From Bacteroidia bacterium (GTDB lineage: Bacteria; Bacteroidota; Bacteroidia; Bacteroidales; Azobacteroidaceae): DNA of 47,384 nucleotides. The notes beneath the pieces are model-generated. The model was not told the DNA's origin. It did not search any database and saw only the letters and a list, made by a program, of their open reading frames with translations. The translations under genes and the position numbers were made by a program. The DNA is taken from contig BNTW01000011.1 of the NCBI GenBank assembly GCA_025996895.1, forward strand, positions 1 through 47,384, written 5' to 3'. Positions 33,262-41,856 of this stretch are shown one piece after another (the first letter of the stretch is position 1; each line of letters begins with the position of its first letter).

Positions 33262-35529
33262 TTAATCCAATACTCGTGTAACGTTTTTCACTCCTTTGAT
33301 TTTCTGCAACCGTGATGATAATTGATTGATGTCGTCAACATCGTGAATGGCTACTTCGATCCGTCCTTCAAACAAACCGTCTTTGGATTCAATCGTCAAC
33401 TTCCGCATATTTACCGATAAGTCGTTGGTAATCACTTGAGTAATATCGTTCAACACGCCCATACGGTCAATCCCTTTTACCTCAATGGTTCCGGAAAAAG
33501 AGAAGGTTTTATGTCCCGCCCAATCGCACGAAATAATCCGGTCGCCATAGCGGGATTTGAGTGTAAGTGCCGGTTGGCACGAGAGTTTATGGATTTCCAA
33601 ACGGTGATCGTCGCGGATAAAACCAAACACATCATCGCCCGGAATGGGATTACAGCACGATTGTGTAATAAAATTTTTCTGAAAATCTTCCTCCTTTAAT
33701 ATATAGGTTTTTTTCTTGTCGATTTTACTTACATCTTCTTCCGGTTTCAGTTCTTCCGCCGTTTTTTTTGCCGTATCTTCTTTAGACGAACTTCCCACAT
33801 TAAACGCTTGCTTGACGTAGCGCATAAAAATATTATCGGTTTTCCCTTTCAATATTTTTTGCGGATTTTCCGGCAATTCAATTTGTTTGTGAGCGACAGC
33901 ATAAAATAAATCTTCCTTTTTCGAATAACCATAAAATGCGACTATCTTGTCCAGCACTTGTATCGTTACCTCAATACCGGCTTTTTGCAGGGTTTCATTG
34001 AGCAGCTGTTCGCCTTTTTTAACTTCTTCCCTCCGCTGTTTTTTAAGCGACGATTCAATTTTAGTTTTCGCTTTCGCCGTCGTAACAAAATGCAACCATT
34101 CTTCTTTGGGCTGTTGCGAGCGCGAAGTCAAGATTTCGACCTGGTCACCGCTCAACAAATTGTGGCTCAACGGAACTAACTTGTGATTGACTTTCGCGCC
34201 GATACAATGATCGCCTACGTTCGAGTGGATTTCGTAGGCAAAGTCCAGAGCCGTAGCGTGTTGTGGCAACGTTTTAATCTCACCTTTGGGCGTAAAAACG
34301 AAAATTTCGGAACTATACAAGTTGAGTTTAATCGTATCCAGAAAATCCATTGCGTTGGGGCTGGGGGCTTCCAAAACATCTTGAATACGTTCCAGCCAAT
34401 GGTCGAGTTCGGTCGGTTCTTGGATTTCGCCGTCCATTCCCCGTTCCTGATTTTCCTTGTATTTCCAATGCGCCGCGAGGCCTTTTTCGGCAATTTCGTC
34501 CATTTTCGAACTTCGGATTTGCACTTCAATCCATTGTCCGTCAGGTCCCATAACCGTCAGGTGTAGTGCTTGATATCCATTCGCTTTCGGGTGACTAATC
34601 CAATCGCGAATACGGTCGGGACGCAGTTTATACAAATCGGTAATCGCCGAATAAATTTCCCAGCATTGTTTTTTTACGTCCATATTGGGTTTCGGCACAA
34701 AGACAATGCGAACGGCAAAAATATCGTAAATATCTTCAAAATCTACATTCTTGGACTGCATTTTATTCCAAATCGAATAAATCGACTTGACACGCTCTTG
34801 TATTTTGTAAGTATAACCCATTTGGGTGAGGCTAATTTCCAGTGGAGAGGCAAAATGTTCGTAAATGCGCCCACGGTTGGTAGCCGTCGTCGCGAGTTTC
34901 TGTTCGATATGCTTGTATTCTTCCGGGTGTTCGTATTTGAAACTCAAATCTTCCAGTTCGCTTTTAATCGAAAAAAGTCCCAAGCGGTGAGCCATCGGAG
35001 CATAGAGATACATTGTTTCACCCGCGATTTTGTATTGTTTGGCCGGAAGAAGTGAGCCGAGCGTACGCATATTGTGGAGGCGGTCGGCGATTTTTATCAA
35101 AATCACGCGAATATCGTCCGACATGGTGAGCAACAATTTGCGCATGTTTTCTGCCTGCGCCGAAGCCGCCTCAGCAAAAATGCCGCCGGAAATTTTGGTC
35201 AGTCCATCGACAATTTGAGCAATTTTATCACCAAAAAGATTGCGAATATCTTCAACTGTATAATCGGTATCTTCAACAACGTCGTGAAGTAACGCGGCAG
35301 CAATGGAAGTCGAGCCAAGTCCCATTTCTTCGCTCACAATCAACGCCACAGCCAACGGGTGCATGATGTATGGCTCGCCCGACCGCCTTTTTACGCCTTT
35401 GTGCGCCTGGTCGGCAAACTTGAAAGCCTTGTTGATGATTTCAAATTTCTTGCGGTGGTTGGAACGTTCGTAGCTGTCCAACAACGCCTCATAAGCCTTT
35501 TGTACCCTTTCGTCTTCCGTTTCTTTCAT
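33262..35529 (-). CDS. relA/spoT: Bifunctional (p)ppGpp synthetase/hydrolase (RelA/SpoT homolog)
   Basis: This is the stringent-response enzyme that makes and degrades (p)ppGpp. Seen in 755 residues: HD hydrolase domain with HPLAVALIVSEE, LLHDVVEDTDYT (HDxxED) and KIADRLHNMRTLG; synthetase with VKSIYSIWNKMQ, DIYDIFAVRIVF, GYQALHLTV and EVQIRS; then a TGS domain (IFVFTPKGEIKTLPQHATAL) and a C-terminal ACT domain (FEGRIEVAIHDVDDINQLSS). Both catalytic centres look intact. It begins one base after the transglycosylase stop, in the conserved par-DUF5683-transglycosylase-Rsh order. Confidence 0.95.
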   Translation of the reverse strand: MKETEDERVQKAYEALLDSYERSNHRKKFEIINKAFKFADQAHKGVKRRSGEPYIMHPLAVALIVSEEMGLGSTSIAAALLHDVVEDTDYTVEDIRNLFGDKIAQIVDGLTKISGGIFAEAASAQAENMRKLLLTMSDDIRVILIKIADRLHNMRTLGSLLPAKQYKIAGETMYLYAPMAHRLGLFSIKSELEDLSFKYEHPEEYKHIEQKLATTATNRGRIYEHFASPLEISLTQMGYTYKIQERVKSIYSIWNKMQSKNVDFEDIYDIFAVRIVFVPKPNMDVKKQCWEIYSAITDLYKLRPDRIRDWISHPKANGYQALHLTVMGPDGQWIEVQIRSSKMDEIAEKGLAAHWKYKENQERGMDGEIQEPTELDHWLERIQDVLEAPSPNAMDFLDTIKLNLYSSEIFVFTPKGEIKTLPQHATALDFAYEIHSNVGDHCIGAKVNHKLVPLSHNLLSGDQVEILTSRSQQPKEEWLHFVTTAKAKTKIESSLKKQRREEVKKGEQLLNETLQKAGIEVTIQVLDKIVAFYGYSKKEDLFYAVAHKQIELPENPQKILKGKTDNIFMRYVKQAFNVGSSSKEDTAKKTAEELKPEEDVSKIDKKKTYILKEEDFQKNFITQSCCNPIPGDDVFGFIRDDHRLEIHKLSCQPALTLKSRYGDRIISCDWAGHKTFSFSGTIEVKGIDRMGVLNDITQVITNDLSVNMRKLTIESKDGLFEGRIEVAIHDVDDINQLSSRLQKIKGVKNVTRVLD

Positions 35530-35530
35530 T

Positions 35531-36811
35531 TTATATCCGCCCGTTATCCTGATAAATGATTAACCGCCTTCCGGCCGCTACCTTGTTGGATTTCAATTTG
35601 TTCCAACGGCGGAGTTCTGCCACCGTTACACCATACCGGCTTCCTATCTTGCTCAGGCTTTCACCTTTTCTTACTTTATGGGTAATTCGTTCCGAACTAC
35701 TACTACTGCTCTGATTTTCACCGACATACGTGCGGTTGGTAAATAATTCGTCACGCCGGTATTTGGCTATGGAATCTTCTTTTTCCACAAAAGCGTAGGT
35801 TTGAAGTGTCGGCAAACGCATCGCACGGGGCTTGGAATTGCCCGGAATAATGTCGCGTTTGTATTGCGGATTTAAACTGCGCAGCAAGTCCTTGTCTATA
35901 TTCAGCATTTCAGCAATTTGGTCGAAATGAATGGCCTGATTGATCATGACCGTGTCGGTCGCCACCGGCAAAGTCGTCGCCACCGGATACAATTGGTGGT
36001 TAGCATAATAGTTCATTGCATAAGTCGCTGCAATAAAGAGCGGTACATATAAGCGGGTTTCGCGCGGAAGATAGGGATAAATCGCCCAATAATCCGTTTT
36101 TCCGCCCGCGCGCCGTATGGCCTTATTCACATTTCCCGCCCCGCAGTTGTAGGAAGCAATCACCAAATGCCAATCGCCGTAGAGTTTATACATATCTTTA
36201 AAATAGGCACAAGCGGCATAAGTGGCTTTCAGCGGGTCGCGCCGTTCATCAACTAACGTGTTGATTTCCAGCCCATATTGTTTGCCGGTTGCCAGCATAA
36301 ATTGCCACAAACCCGATGCACCTGCCCGCGACAAAGCCGTCGGATTTAATGCGGATTCCACAATCGCCAAATATTTCAGTTCAAGTGGTAATCCGTTTGC
36401 GTCTAATGCTTCCTCAATCATGGGGAAATACAAATTTTCCAAGCCAAGCATATATTCCACCATATACCGCTTGCGAACAACATACAACTCGATGCATCGG
36501 CGAACGACTTCATTATAAGGAAGTTCAATCAGATTATCCAGCTTCGACAAACGTTCGACATACACCGCATCGCTCACTGGCACGCAGTCTTCATAACCCG
36601 GATGGTTGCTTTTCCGGGTGCAGTGCTGGATATACCACGAATTTTGCAAACTGTCTAAACTGATGTCCCAGCTTTCCGGTACAAACAACATATCGTCGCC
36701 ATCACTCTGCAACACACTCGTGTCTGCAATATCTCTCGAAGAATCAACACTTTGTGAAAAAAGATTGATTGTTCCCGACAATAAAAATAATACTAAAAAA
36801 ATCCGTTTCAT
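35531..36811 (-). CDS. MltD-like lytic transglycosylase with LysM
   Basis: This periplasmic or outer-membrane enzyme cleaves peptidoglycan glycan strands to 1,6-anhydromuropeptides. Seen in 426 residues: signal peptide MKRIFLVLFLLSGTINLFSQ, an SLT domain with LKYLAIVESALNPTALSRAG (catalytic Glu in VES), SGLWQFMLATGKQYGLE and VIASYNCGAGNVNKAIRRAG, and one C-terminal LysM domain (HKVRKGESLSKIGSRYGVTV) for binding peptidoglycan. The domain order matches MltD. It is 19 bases downstream of the DUF5683 gene. Confidence 0.93.
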   Translation of the reverse strand: MKRIFLVLFLLSGTINLFSQSVDSSRDIADTSVLQSDGDDMLFVPESWDISLDSLQNSWYIQHCTRKSNHPGYEDCVPVSDAVYVERLSKLDNLIELPYNEVVRRCIELYVVRKRYMVEYMLGLENLYFPMIEEALDANGLPLELKYLAIVESALNPTALSRAGASGLWQFMLATGKQYGLEINTLVDERRDPLKATYAACAYFKDMYKLYGDWHLVIASYNCGAGNVNKAIRRAGGKTDYWAIYPYLPRETRLYVPLFIAATYAMNYYANHQLYPVATTLPVATDTVMINQAIHFDQIAEMLNIDKDLLRSLNPQYKRDIIPGNSKPRAMRLPTLQTYAFVEKEDSIAKYRRDELFTNRTYVGENQSSSSSSERITHKVRKGESLSKIGSRYGVTVAELRRWNKLKSNKVAAGRRLIIYQDNGRI

Positions 36812-36830
36812 ATTATATATTATCTAAATT

Positions 36831-37457
36831 TCAAAACGTAATACTGCACTGCAACCCCAACGCACGGGCACTGCCGGCCGTCCGGTCAAAAAGAACCGGA
36901 TTTAAATGCAAACTTAAATCCGGCGAAATATCGAAATCGAACAACTCGGCATCAACATACGCATCAATCATACAGATGGCATACACGCCTGCGGTAATAA
37001 TAATGCTCAACTCCTTGTATCTCCGGAAATAATCCTTTTTATTTTTTAGCGCATTCGCAAACGATTTCCGTTCCTGTTCACTCCATTTCGCCGGGTCATC
37101 GTCGTAGTTGTAATATTTATACGCCAGCCACGAATTGGTATCCGGTTTATCGTCAATAAAATCCATATACGCCTGCCGGTAGCCGGTGAATTGGGTGTTA
37201 TTCCACGAAATCGCATACGCACAGCCCAAAAATCCGCCATAGATGAACGGCAATTTCCAATATTTCCGATTGTATATCTGCCCCAATCCGGGAAAAATCG
37301 CCGAATATAACACCGCTTTTGTCGGATTAGGTTTAAATGCCGTTGAGTCGATAGCCATTTTTTCGATGGTATCGGCAACAAAAAGCGTGTCCTGTGCCCG
37401 CAAACAGACAGGAAACCCAACTAAAAACGCGATAATGAATAAACTAACCTGCTTCAA
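36831..37457 (-). CDS. DUF5683-family membrane protein
   Basis: This is a Bacteroidota-specific protein of unknown function normally found between parB and a lytic transglycosylase. Seen in 208 residues: signal peptide ending CLRAQ, the motif KAVLYSAIFPGLGQIYNRKY followed by WKLPFIYGGFLGCAYAISW (re-entrant hydrophobic segment), a hydrophilic middle, and a second hydrophobic segment IIITAGVYAICMIDAYVDA, ending in beta-type sequence (LGLQCSITF). A -7 box lies 27 bases upstream, so it is probably expressed independently of the interrupted par genes. Confidence 0.85.
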   Translation of the reverse strand: MKQVSLFIIAFLVGFPVCLRAQDTLFVADTIEKMAIDSTAFKPNPTKAVLYSAIFPGLGQIYNRKYWKLPFIYGGFLGCAYAISWNNTQFTGYRQAYMDFIDDKPDTNSWLAYKYYNYDDDPAKWSEQERKSFANALKNKKDYFRRYKELSIIITAGVYAICMIDAYVDAELFDFDISPDLSLHLNPVLFDRTAGSARALGLQCSITF

Positions 37458-37483
37458 AATGTATATGCGTAATCAAACAGGAG

Positions 37484-37491
37484 CAAAGATA
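37484..37491 (-). promoter_or_regulatory. -7 box of the DUF5683-transglycosylase-relA/spoT unit
   Basis: TATCTTTG followed by C on the minus strand matches TAnnTTTG, 27 bases before the ATG. The spacing to a TTG is not convincing. Confidence 0.5.
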
Positions 37492-37543
37492 CTATTTTTA
37501 CAGGAACTTTTGATAGGGCAAAAACAAAAATAATGCTAAAAAT

Positions 37544-37571
37544 GTAAGGGCGTTGCGCGCAACGCCCCTAC
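37544..37571. repeat. 28-bp palindrome, intergenic copy
   Basis: GTAAGGGCGTTGCG is followed by CGCAACGCCCCTAC, a near-perfect palindrome with one mismatch. The same element, perfect, is found inside coding sequence at 37,783-37,810. Confidence 0.85.
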
Positions 37572-37620
37572 ATCGGGAATTTGAATGTTATGCGAACGTT
37601 CCCGATTGTCGTTCTGTCTT

Positions 37621-37710
37621 GTTATTGCGCGCTTGACGCGCAATCCCCTCATGTCCGTTAATGACTGTTTAACGATGGGCGAGGGATTGCGGCCTTCGCC
37701 GCAATGACAA
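37621..37710. repeat. REP-like double palindrome, copy 2 (downstream of the FG-GAP gene)
   Basis: ATTGCGCGCTTGACGCGCAAT is followed by a 40-base centre and GGATTGCGGCC..GCCGCAATGAC. The centre is the reverse complement of copy 1's centre (TCCGTTAATGACTGTTTAAC). It ends 2 bases before the stop of the FG-GAP gene and may act as a transcript end for it. Confidence 0.8.
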
Positions 37711-37712
37711 CA

Positions 37713-40700
37713 TTATTTCACAATAATTTTGTGCGTCTGCGTTTCCCCGTTGCCTGACACCACTTTCACGATGTAAACCCCGGTAGGGGCGTTGCGCGCA
37801 ACGCCCCTACGCAAATTCATCTGATATACATTATTCTCGATTTTATCCGCTTGCTTTACTTTCCGTCCTTGCATATCGAATAATTCCACCGAATTGATCT
37901 TTTCCGACGAAGAAACGGTTACTATTTCATTGTCTTGATAAATCGCGATTTTATTTTCGCTCTTTATCTCGCTGATGGCCATCGGTGATTTGAAACTTAC
38001 CTCGAAACGGTCGATATAGGGCGTTGTGTTGTCGCTTTGCGTGAAAGTGTAGGAATTGTTTTGCAACAAATCCTGTGTTTGACCGGTCTTTTTATCCAAG
38101 AGTGTGAGTGCTTCCACATCCGCATTAATGTCAAAAGTCAGTGTAACGCGGTTGCCGAAACCACTGCGAAGCCCCAGCGGAATAGTCGTTGTTGCTTGAT
38201 TTTCGTTTTCTGTGGAATATTGCACGGCATTCTTTTGCCCGCTTTCGTCAGTGAAATACACTTGCGGAATCGTGTTGGCTGCTTCATAAAACAACTGATA
38301 GACATTTTGTCCTTCCTCATTTAATGCAAGCGTTGCCGAAGTTGTTTTGTTTTTGTTTGCTTGGCTTGTCGCCGTTACATAAATCACATCGTTGTTTGCT
38401 TTCGGTGATTTAAAGTAATCATCATGCGCTTTGCCTGTTTCTCTTGTTATCGATGTCGTTTCAAACGGGAAATACAAATCGACAGTACTGCCCGGAGTTC
38501 CGGTTGTTGTGATAAAGAATGCTTGCAAAACAGCAATCGTATCGGTTATGCTTGCGCTTCCAACATTATATTCGTAGGTATTAAATGTACCGTTGTAAAG
38601 GCGGAAATAATTGTTAATCGCCGCACTGTTTGCCAGATAAAAATTATTGAATTTAAACGAAGACATAAACGGATTTCCCAGCATGATTTCTTTTCCTGTG
38701 GGAACAGTTATCTTGAAAGCGTTTTTGCCTGCCAGTGCTCCATTCGGGATTTGTTCCATCTTACCGTCGAAGATAAAGCGATAGGCTTCGTTCTCGCGTT
38801 GGATGCTTCCTTGCGGGTGGTCGGTCAGCGGAACATCCGGAACATAATACCAGTATTCTTTGAAATAGCTTGTTTTGCTTCCTGTGTCATATTTATGTAC
38901 TCTGTGCGGGTGAATATGACTTGAGCTGTTGTCGAAATCGTTTTCGTCATACGGGCCTTCAAAATAGGGAATAGTGATAATTCCTTTCAAGGTATCTAAT
39001 CCGGCTTGATAACCGCCTGACCAGTCTTCACCGTTATAACCCGGATTGTGGTCGGCCACCAACAGGGCGATGGCATAACCGAGGTCTTCGTTCAATTCGG
39101 CTTCGTTGTTGGGCAAGATAGTATCATCCGGCCAGTCGAAATTGCCGGTAAATGTACCGGTTTGTGCATCAGAACGAACAAAGCGTTTTTGCCAAGTGTG
39201 CGGTTTTCCGCCCAACGAGAAGTCGCCGGTAACAATCTTATTTAATGGTGCAGAGAGTGCGTACCACTGGTCGCGTTCCATGAGCGAAGTCGGTTTAGTT
39301 GTTTCATATCCCGGATTATCGGTGCTTGTTCCGCTTGCGTCAAAATACCCGAAATTGTACTGAATCCATGCTTTGGTATAATGCAAAGAATCGGTTCTTG
39401 CCACTTCGCCCCCAAATTCAAAATGAATATGGTCGCACCAACTCTGGGCATAAATTGTCCTGCTGGTGTTACTCAAATCCAGATTGGGATAAACATCAAG
39501 ACCGTCGGGAATAAGTACATGCGTACAGGGACGAGGTATCCATGCCTGTGGATAAGCATACGAGGGACTGGACGTATTCGGATTTAACCAGTTTTGCGGA
39601 TTGTGCCAATCCGGTGTGCCACCATTTCCTGTCCAAATTAGACTGTCGGAATACAGGTAGGCGTCCACCTGATAATAACCCACCTGATCGCCATGGGTGC
39701 TTTCAAATTCATTTACCCAAGCACCGTTTTCATAAACACGGACATAATACGATTGGACGGCTGTACCGTCTTTCGTTATATCCAAATAATCGCCTGTACC
39801 GACAGGAGCAGTCAGTGTATTGTCATACCAAACGTAAGTGAAATTACTGTTCTGCGGATAAAAATCCAACCGTTCATCGTTTCCTTCACAGATTACCTGA
39901 TTGGGTGCGCCGTACATGCCCGAAGGAAAGAAATTGTTTGAGTATCTACACTCATCTTTGATGAACGTATTATCCAATTCATTCAATCGGAGTTGTATCT
40001 GGGTATCCGGATTCGTTATTCCAAGCGAAGCCACGCCGGGAATAGTAAAGGTTATTGTCGGCAATACGGTTGAATTATTTACCGGAATATTGACGGTAAA
40101 TTCGCCGGTGAATACTCGAACAAATACGCCTGCCTGCATGATATAAGCACTTACTGTTAAGGGGCTTGTGAATGTAGCATCGCCTTCGTTGGTAATCCAT
40201 ACGTTTGCAATGTAATCGTTTCCGGAAGACGTATAATCGACACCGGTAAGGCTTGTGCCTCTGCTGGTATCGAAAGTAATATCCGATCCGTAAGAAAAGG
40301 GAATGCCTTCGGAATTTAATAATGTCGCCTGTTGCAGAAAATTGTTGAACGGATAAACAATGCTGTCGTTTTTGGTAACAAAAGGCGTCGCCGGATTGAG
40401 CGGATAGGCCGGAACGGTCAAATCATCGTTAATATAGACCGGATTATACATATACTGATTCCAAACAGGACGGGAAGGTGCCCACGGTTCGTATAAGGAT
40501 TTGAAAATGGTTACAGTCCCGTTAGAGCTAATTATAATTTCACTTGCACCATCATTATCCACATCGGCAATAAGCGGAATTTGCATAACTGTTGTTCCGC
40601 CATATCCCAAAGAAACTAAATAATTATTGGTCATATTTCCGGTTTGATTTGCATTGTAAATCCGAATATTGGCTTGGTCGGTAAACAATATTTCATTTGT

Positions 40701-41831
40701 TCCGTCCTGATTAAAGTCAAACAAAGTAATCCCATTGGAAAAAGAATCTTCGTTGGGAGTAATCGCCCATAAATACGAGAAACTTTGAGTAACGGTATTG
40801 TATTTATAACAAATAAAGCTTTTGGCAGGAACACCTATAAAAGGTGAATTGACCTGATTAGCACACTGCAAGACAATTTCCAATTGTCTGTCATTATCCA
40901 CATCAGCAATCAACGGAATATTCTTTCCAGAGTTAATAACATTTATTTTCAACGGATTAGCACTAACCGTATTGCGAAAAACGTCCCAAACATACATAGA
41001 AACCGTACCGCTATTTGTCCAAGTATTCCGATTAGTAATTAGAATATCCAAATGGCCGTCATTGTCAAAATCAACCGCTTCAGCATGTCCATCTGCTATA
41101 ATTCCGTCAGGCGGAGTAATGGTTTTTACCATCGTAACAGAATTTTGTGTAGTATCCGTCCGGCTAACAATATTTACATCATAAATCTCATTTCCCAATA
41201 TCAGGTTTAGATTGCCATCTCCGGTTACATCGGCAACTGTGGGTGAAGATAGCATCCAGTGTGTGGAATTGTGTGTCCAATGCGCGTAAGAAGAACCTGT
41301 ATTTGTGCCTCCTGTTGCTGTCTTTAATAATTTCCCTGTTTCGGCATCAAAAATTTTATTACGGACATAAATTTCAGGGTATCCGTCGTGGTTAAAATCC
41401 GCAAATCCAATATTAACGCCAAAATCAAGATAGGTATTCGGACTATTACCATACTTTTCATCCGACGTCCAATAAGGTACATCAGGAGTAGGCGATGTAA
41501 TATCATAAGCCCGTAATGTATCATCAACCGTGGCGACAATTATTAACCCTTTTCTACCGAAAGTTTTAACCAGACCGTATGCTGAAGCATCATAAAGAGA
41601 CAGATAAGACGGCATGGTTATATTTGCCTTTAGAGCATGTGTTTGTCCGTCATAAACTAATAAACCGGTAGACATTGTAGCATTTGTTCCGCTGGTAACA
41701 TTAGTAGTTCCTTGATCTCTAACACAAACAATTTCAGGAATACCATCGTCATCTAAATCGCCAATTACGGTAGAAACCATTCGCGACACAATGCTTGATG
41801 ATGACCAATTTGGGCTAATTCCCCACTGCAT
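37713..41831 (-). CDS. Type IX-secreted FG-GAP repeat protein, C-terminal part of a frameshifted gene
   Basis: This is a very large secreted protein (1,372 residues here). Seen: about seven FG-GAP/VCBS calcium-binding-like repeats in the first 400 residues (GDLDDDGIPEIV, ADFNHDGYPEIY, ADVDNDGASEII and similar), long beta-rich middle domains, and a type A sorting domain at the end (SVELFDMQGRKVKQ, GVYIVKVVSGN, ending HKIIVK) that sends it through the type IX system. There is no signal peptide in this frame. The frame stays open upstream to 41,870, adding PTVIDACSIDPTT, and joins naturally to the end of the upstream frame (LILINVAN). The gene is therefore one protein broken by a one-base shift. 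A 28-bp palindrome is translated within the sorting domain as RRGVARNAP. Confidence 0.85.
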   Translation of the reverse strand: MQWGISPNWSSSSIVSRMVSTVIGDLDDDGIPEIVCVRDQGTTNVTSGTNATMSTGLLVYDGQTHALKANITMPSYLSLYDASAYGLVKTFGRKGLIIVATVDDTLRAYDITSPTPDVPYWTSDEKYGNSPNTYLDFGVNIGFADFNHDGYPEIYVRNKIFDAETGKLLKTATGGTNTGSSYAHWTHNSTHWMLSSPTVADVTGDGNLNLILGNEIYDVNIVSRTDTTQNSVTMVKTITPPDGIIADGHAEAVDFDNDGHLDILITNRNTWTNSGTVSMYVWDVFRNTVSANPLKINVINSGKNIPLIADVDNDRQLEIVLQCANQVNSPFIGVPAKSFICYKYNTVTQSFSYLWAITPNEDSFSNGITLFDFNQDGTNEILFTDQANIRIYNANQTGNMTNNYLVSLGYGGTTVMQIPLIADVDNDGASEIIISSNGTVTIFKSLYEPWAPSRPVWNQYMYNPVYINDDLTVPAYPLNPATPFVTKNDSIVYPFNNFLQQATLLNSEGIPFSYGSDITFDTSRGTSLTGVDYTSSGNDYIANVWITNEGDATFTSPLTVSAYIMQAGVFVRVFTGEFTVNIPVNNSTVLPTITFTIPGVASLGITNPDTQIQLRLNELDNTFIKDECRYSNNFFPSGMYGAPNQVICEGNDERLDFYPQNSNFTYVWYDNTLTAPVGTGDYLDITKDGTAVQSYYVRVYENGAWVNEFESTHGDQVGYYQVDAYLYSDSLIWTGNGGTPDWHNPQNWLNPNTSSPSYAYPQAWIPRPCTHVLIPDGLDVYPNLDLSNTSRTIYAQSWCDHIHFEFGGEVARTDSLHYTKAWIQYNFGYFDASGTSTDNPGYETTKPTSLMERDQWYALSAPLNKIVTGDFSLGGKPHTWQKRFVRSDAQTGTFTGNFDWPDDTILPNNEAELNEDLGYAIALLVADHNPGYNGEDWSGGYQAGLDTLKGIITIPYFEGPYDENDFDNSSSHIHPHRVHKYDTGSKTSYFKEYWYYVPDVPLTDHPQGSIQRENEAYRFIFDGKMEQIPNGALAGKNAFKITVPTGKEIMLGNPFMSSFKFNNFYLANSAAINNYFRLYNGTFNTYEYNVGSASITDTIAVLQAFFITTTGTPGSTVDLYFPFETTSITRETGKAHDDYFKSPKANNDVIYVTATSQANKNKTTSATLALNEEGQNVYQLFYEAANTIPQVYFTDESGQKNAVQYSTENENQATTTIPLGLRSGFGNRVTLTFDINADVEALTLLDKKTGQTQDLLQNNSYTFTQSDNTTPYIDRFEVSFKSPMAISEIKSENKIAIYQDNEIVTVSSSEKINSVELFDMQGRKVKQADKIENNVYQMNLRRGVARNAPTGVYIVKVVSGNGETQTHKIIVK
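37783..37810. repeat. 28-bp perfect palindrome within the sorting-domain codons
   Basis: GTAGGGGCGTTGCG is followed immediately by its reverse complement. It is read in frame near the C-terminus of the FG-GAP protein, between the MNL and GVYIVKV segments of the sorting domain. Confidence 0.9.
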
Positions 41832-41856
41832 TGTCGTTGGGTCAATCGAACAAGCA

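Noticed and set aside
37621..37710. Double palindrome considered as a classical intrinsic terminator
   Set aside because: It has no T-run after either hairpin and shares its centre with another element, so it is better explained as a mobile repeat, although it may still end transcripts.
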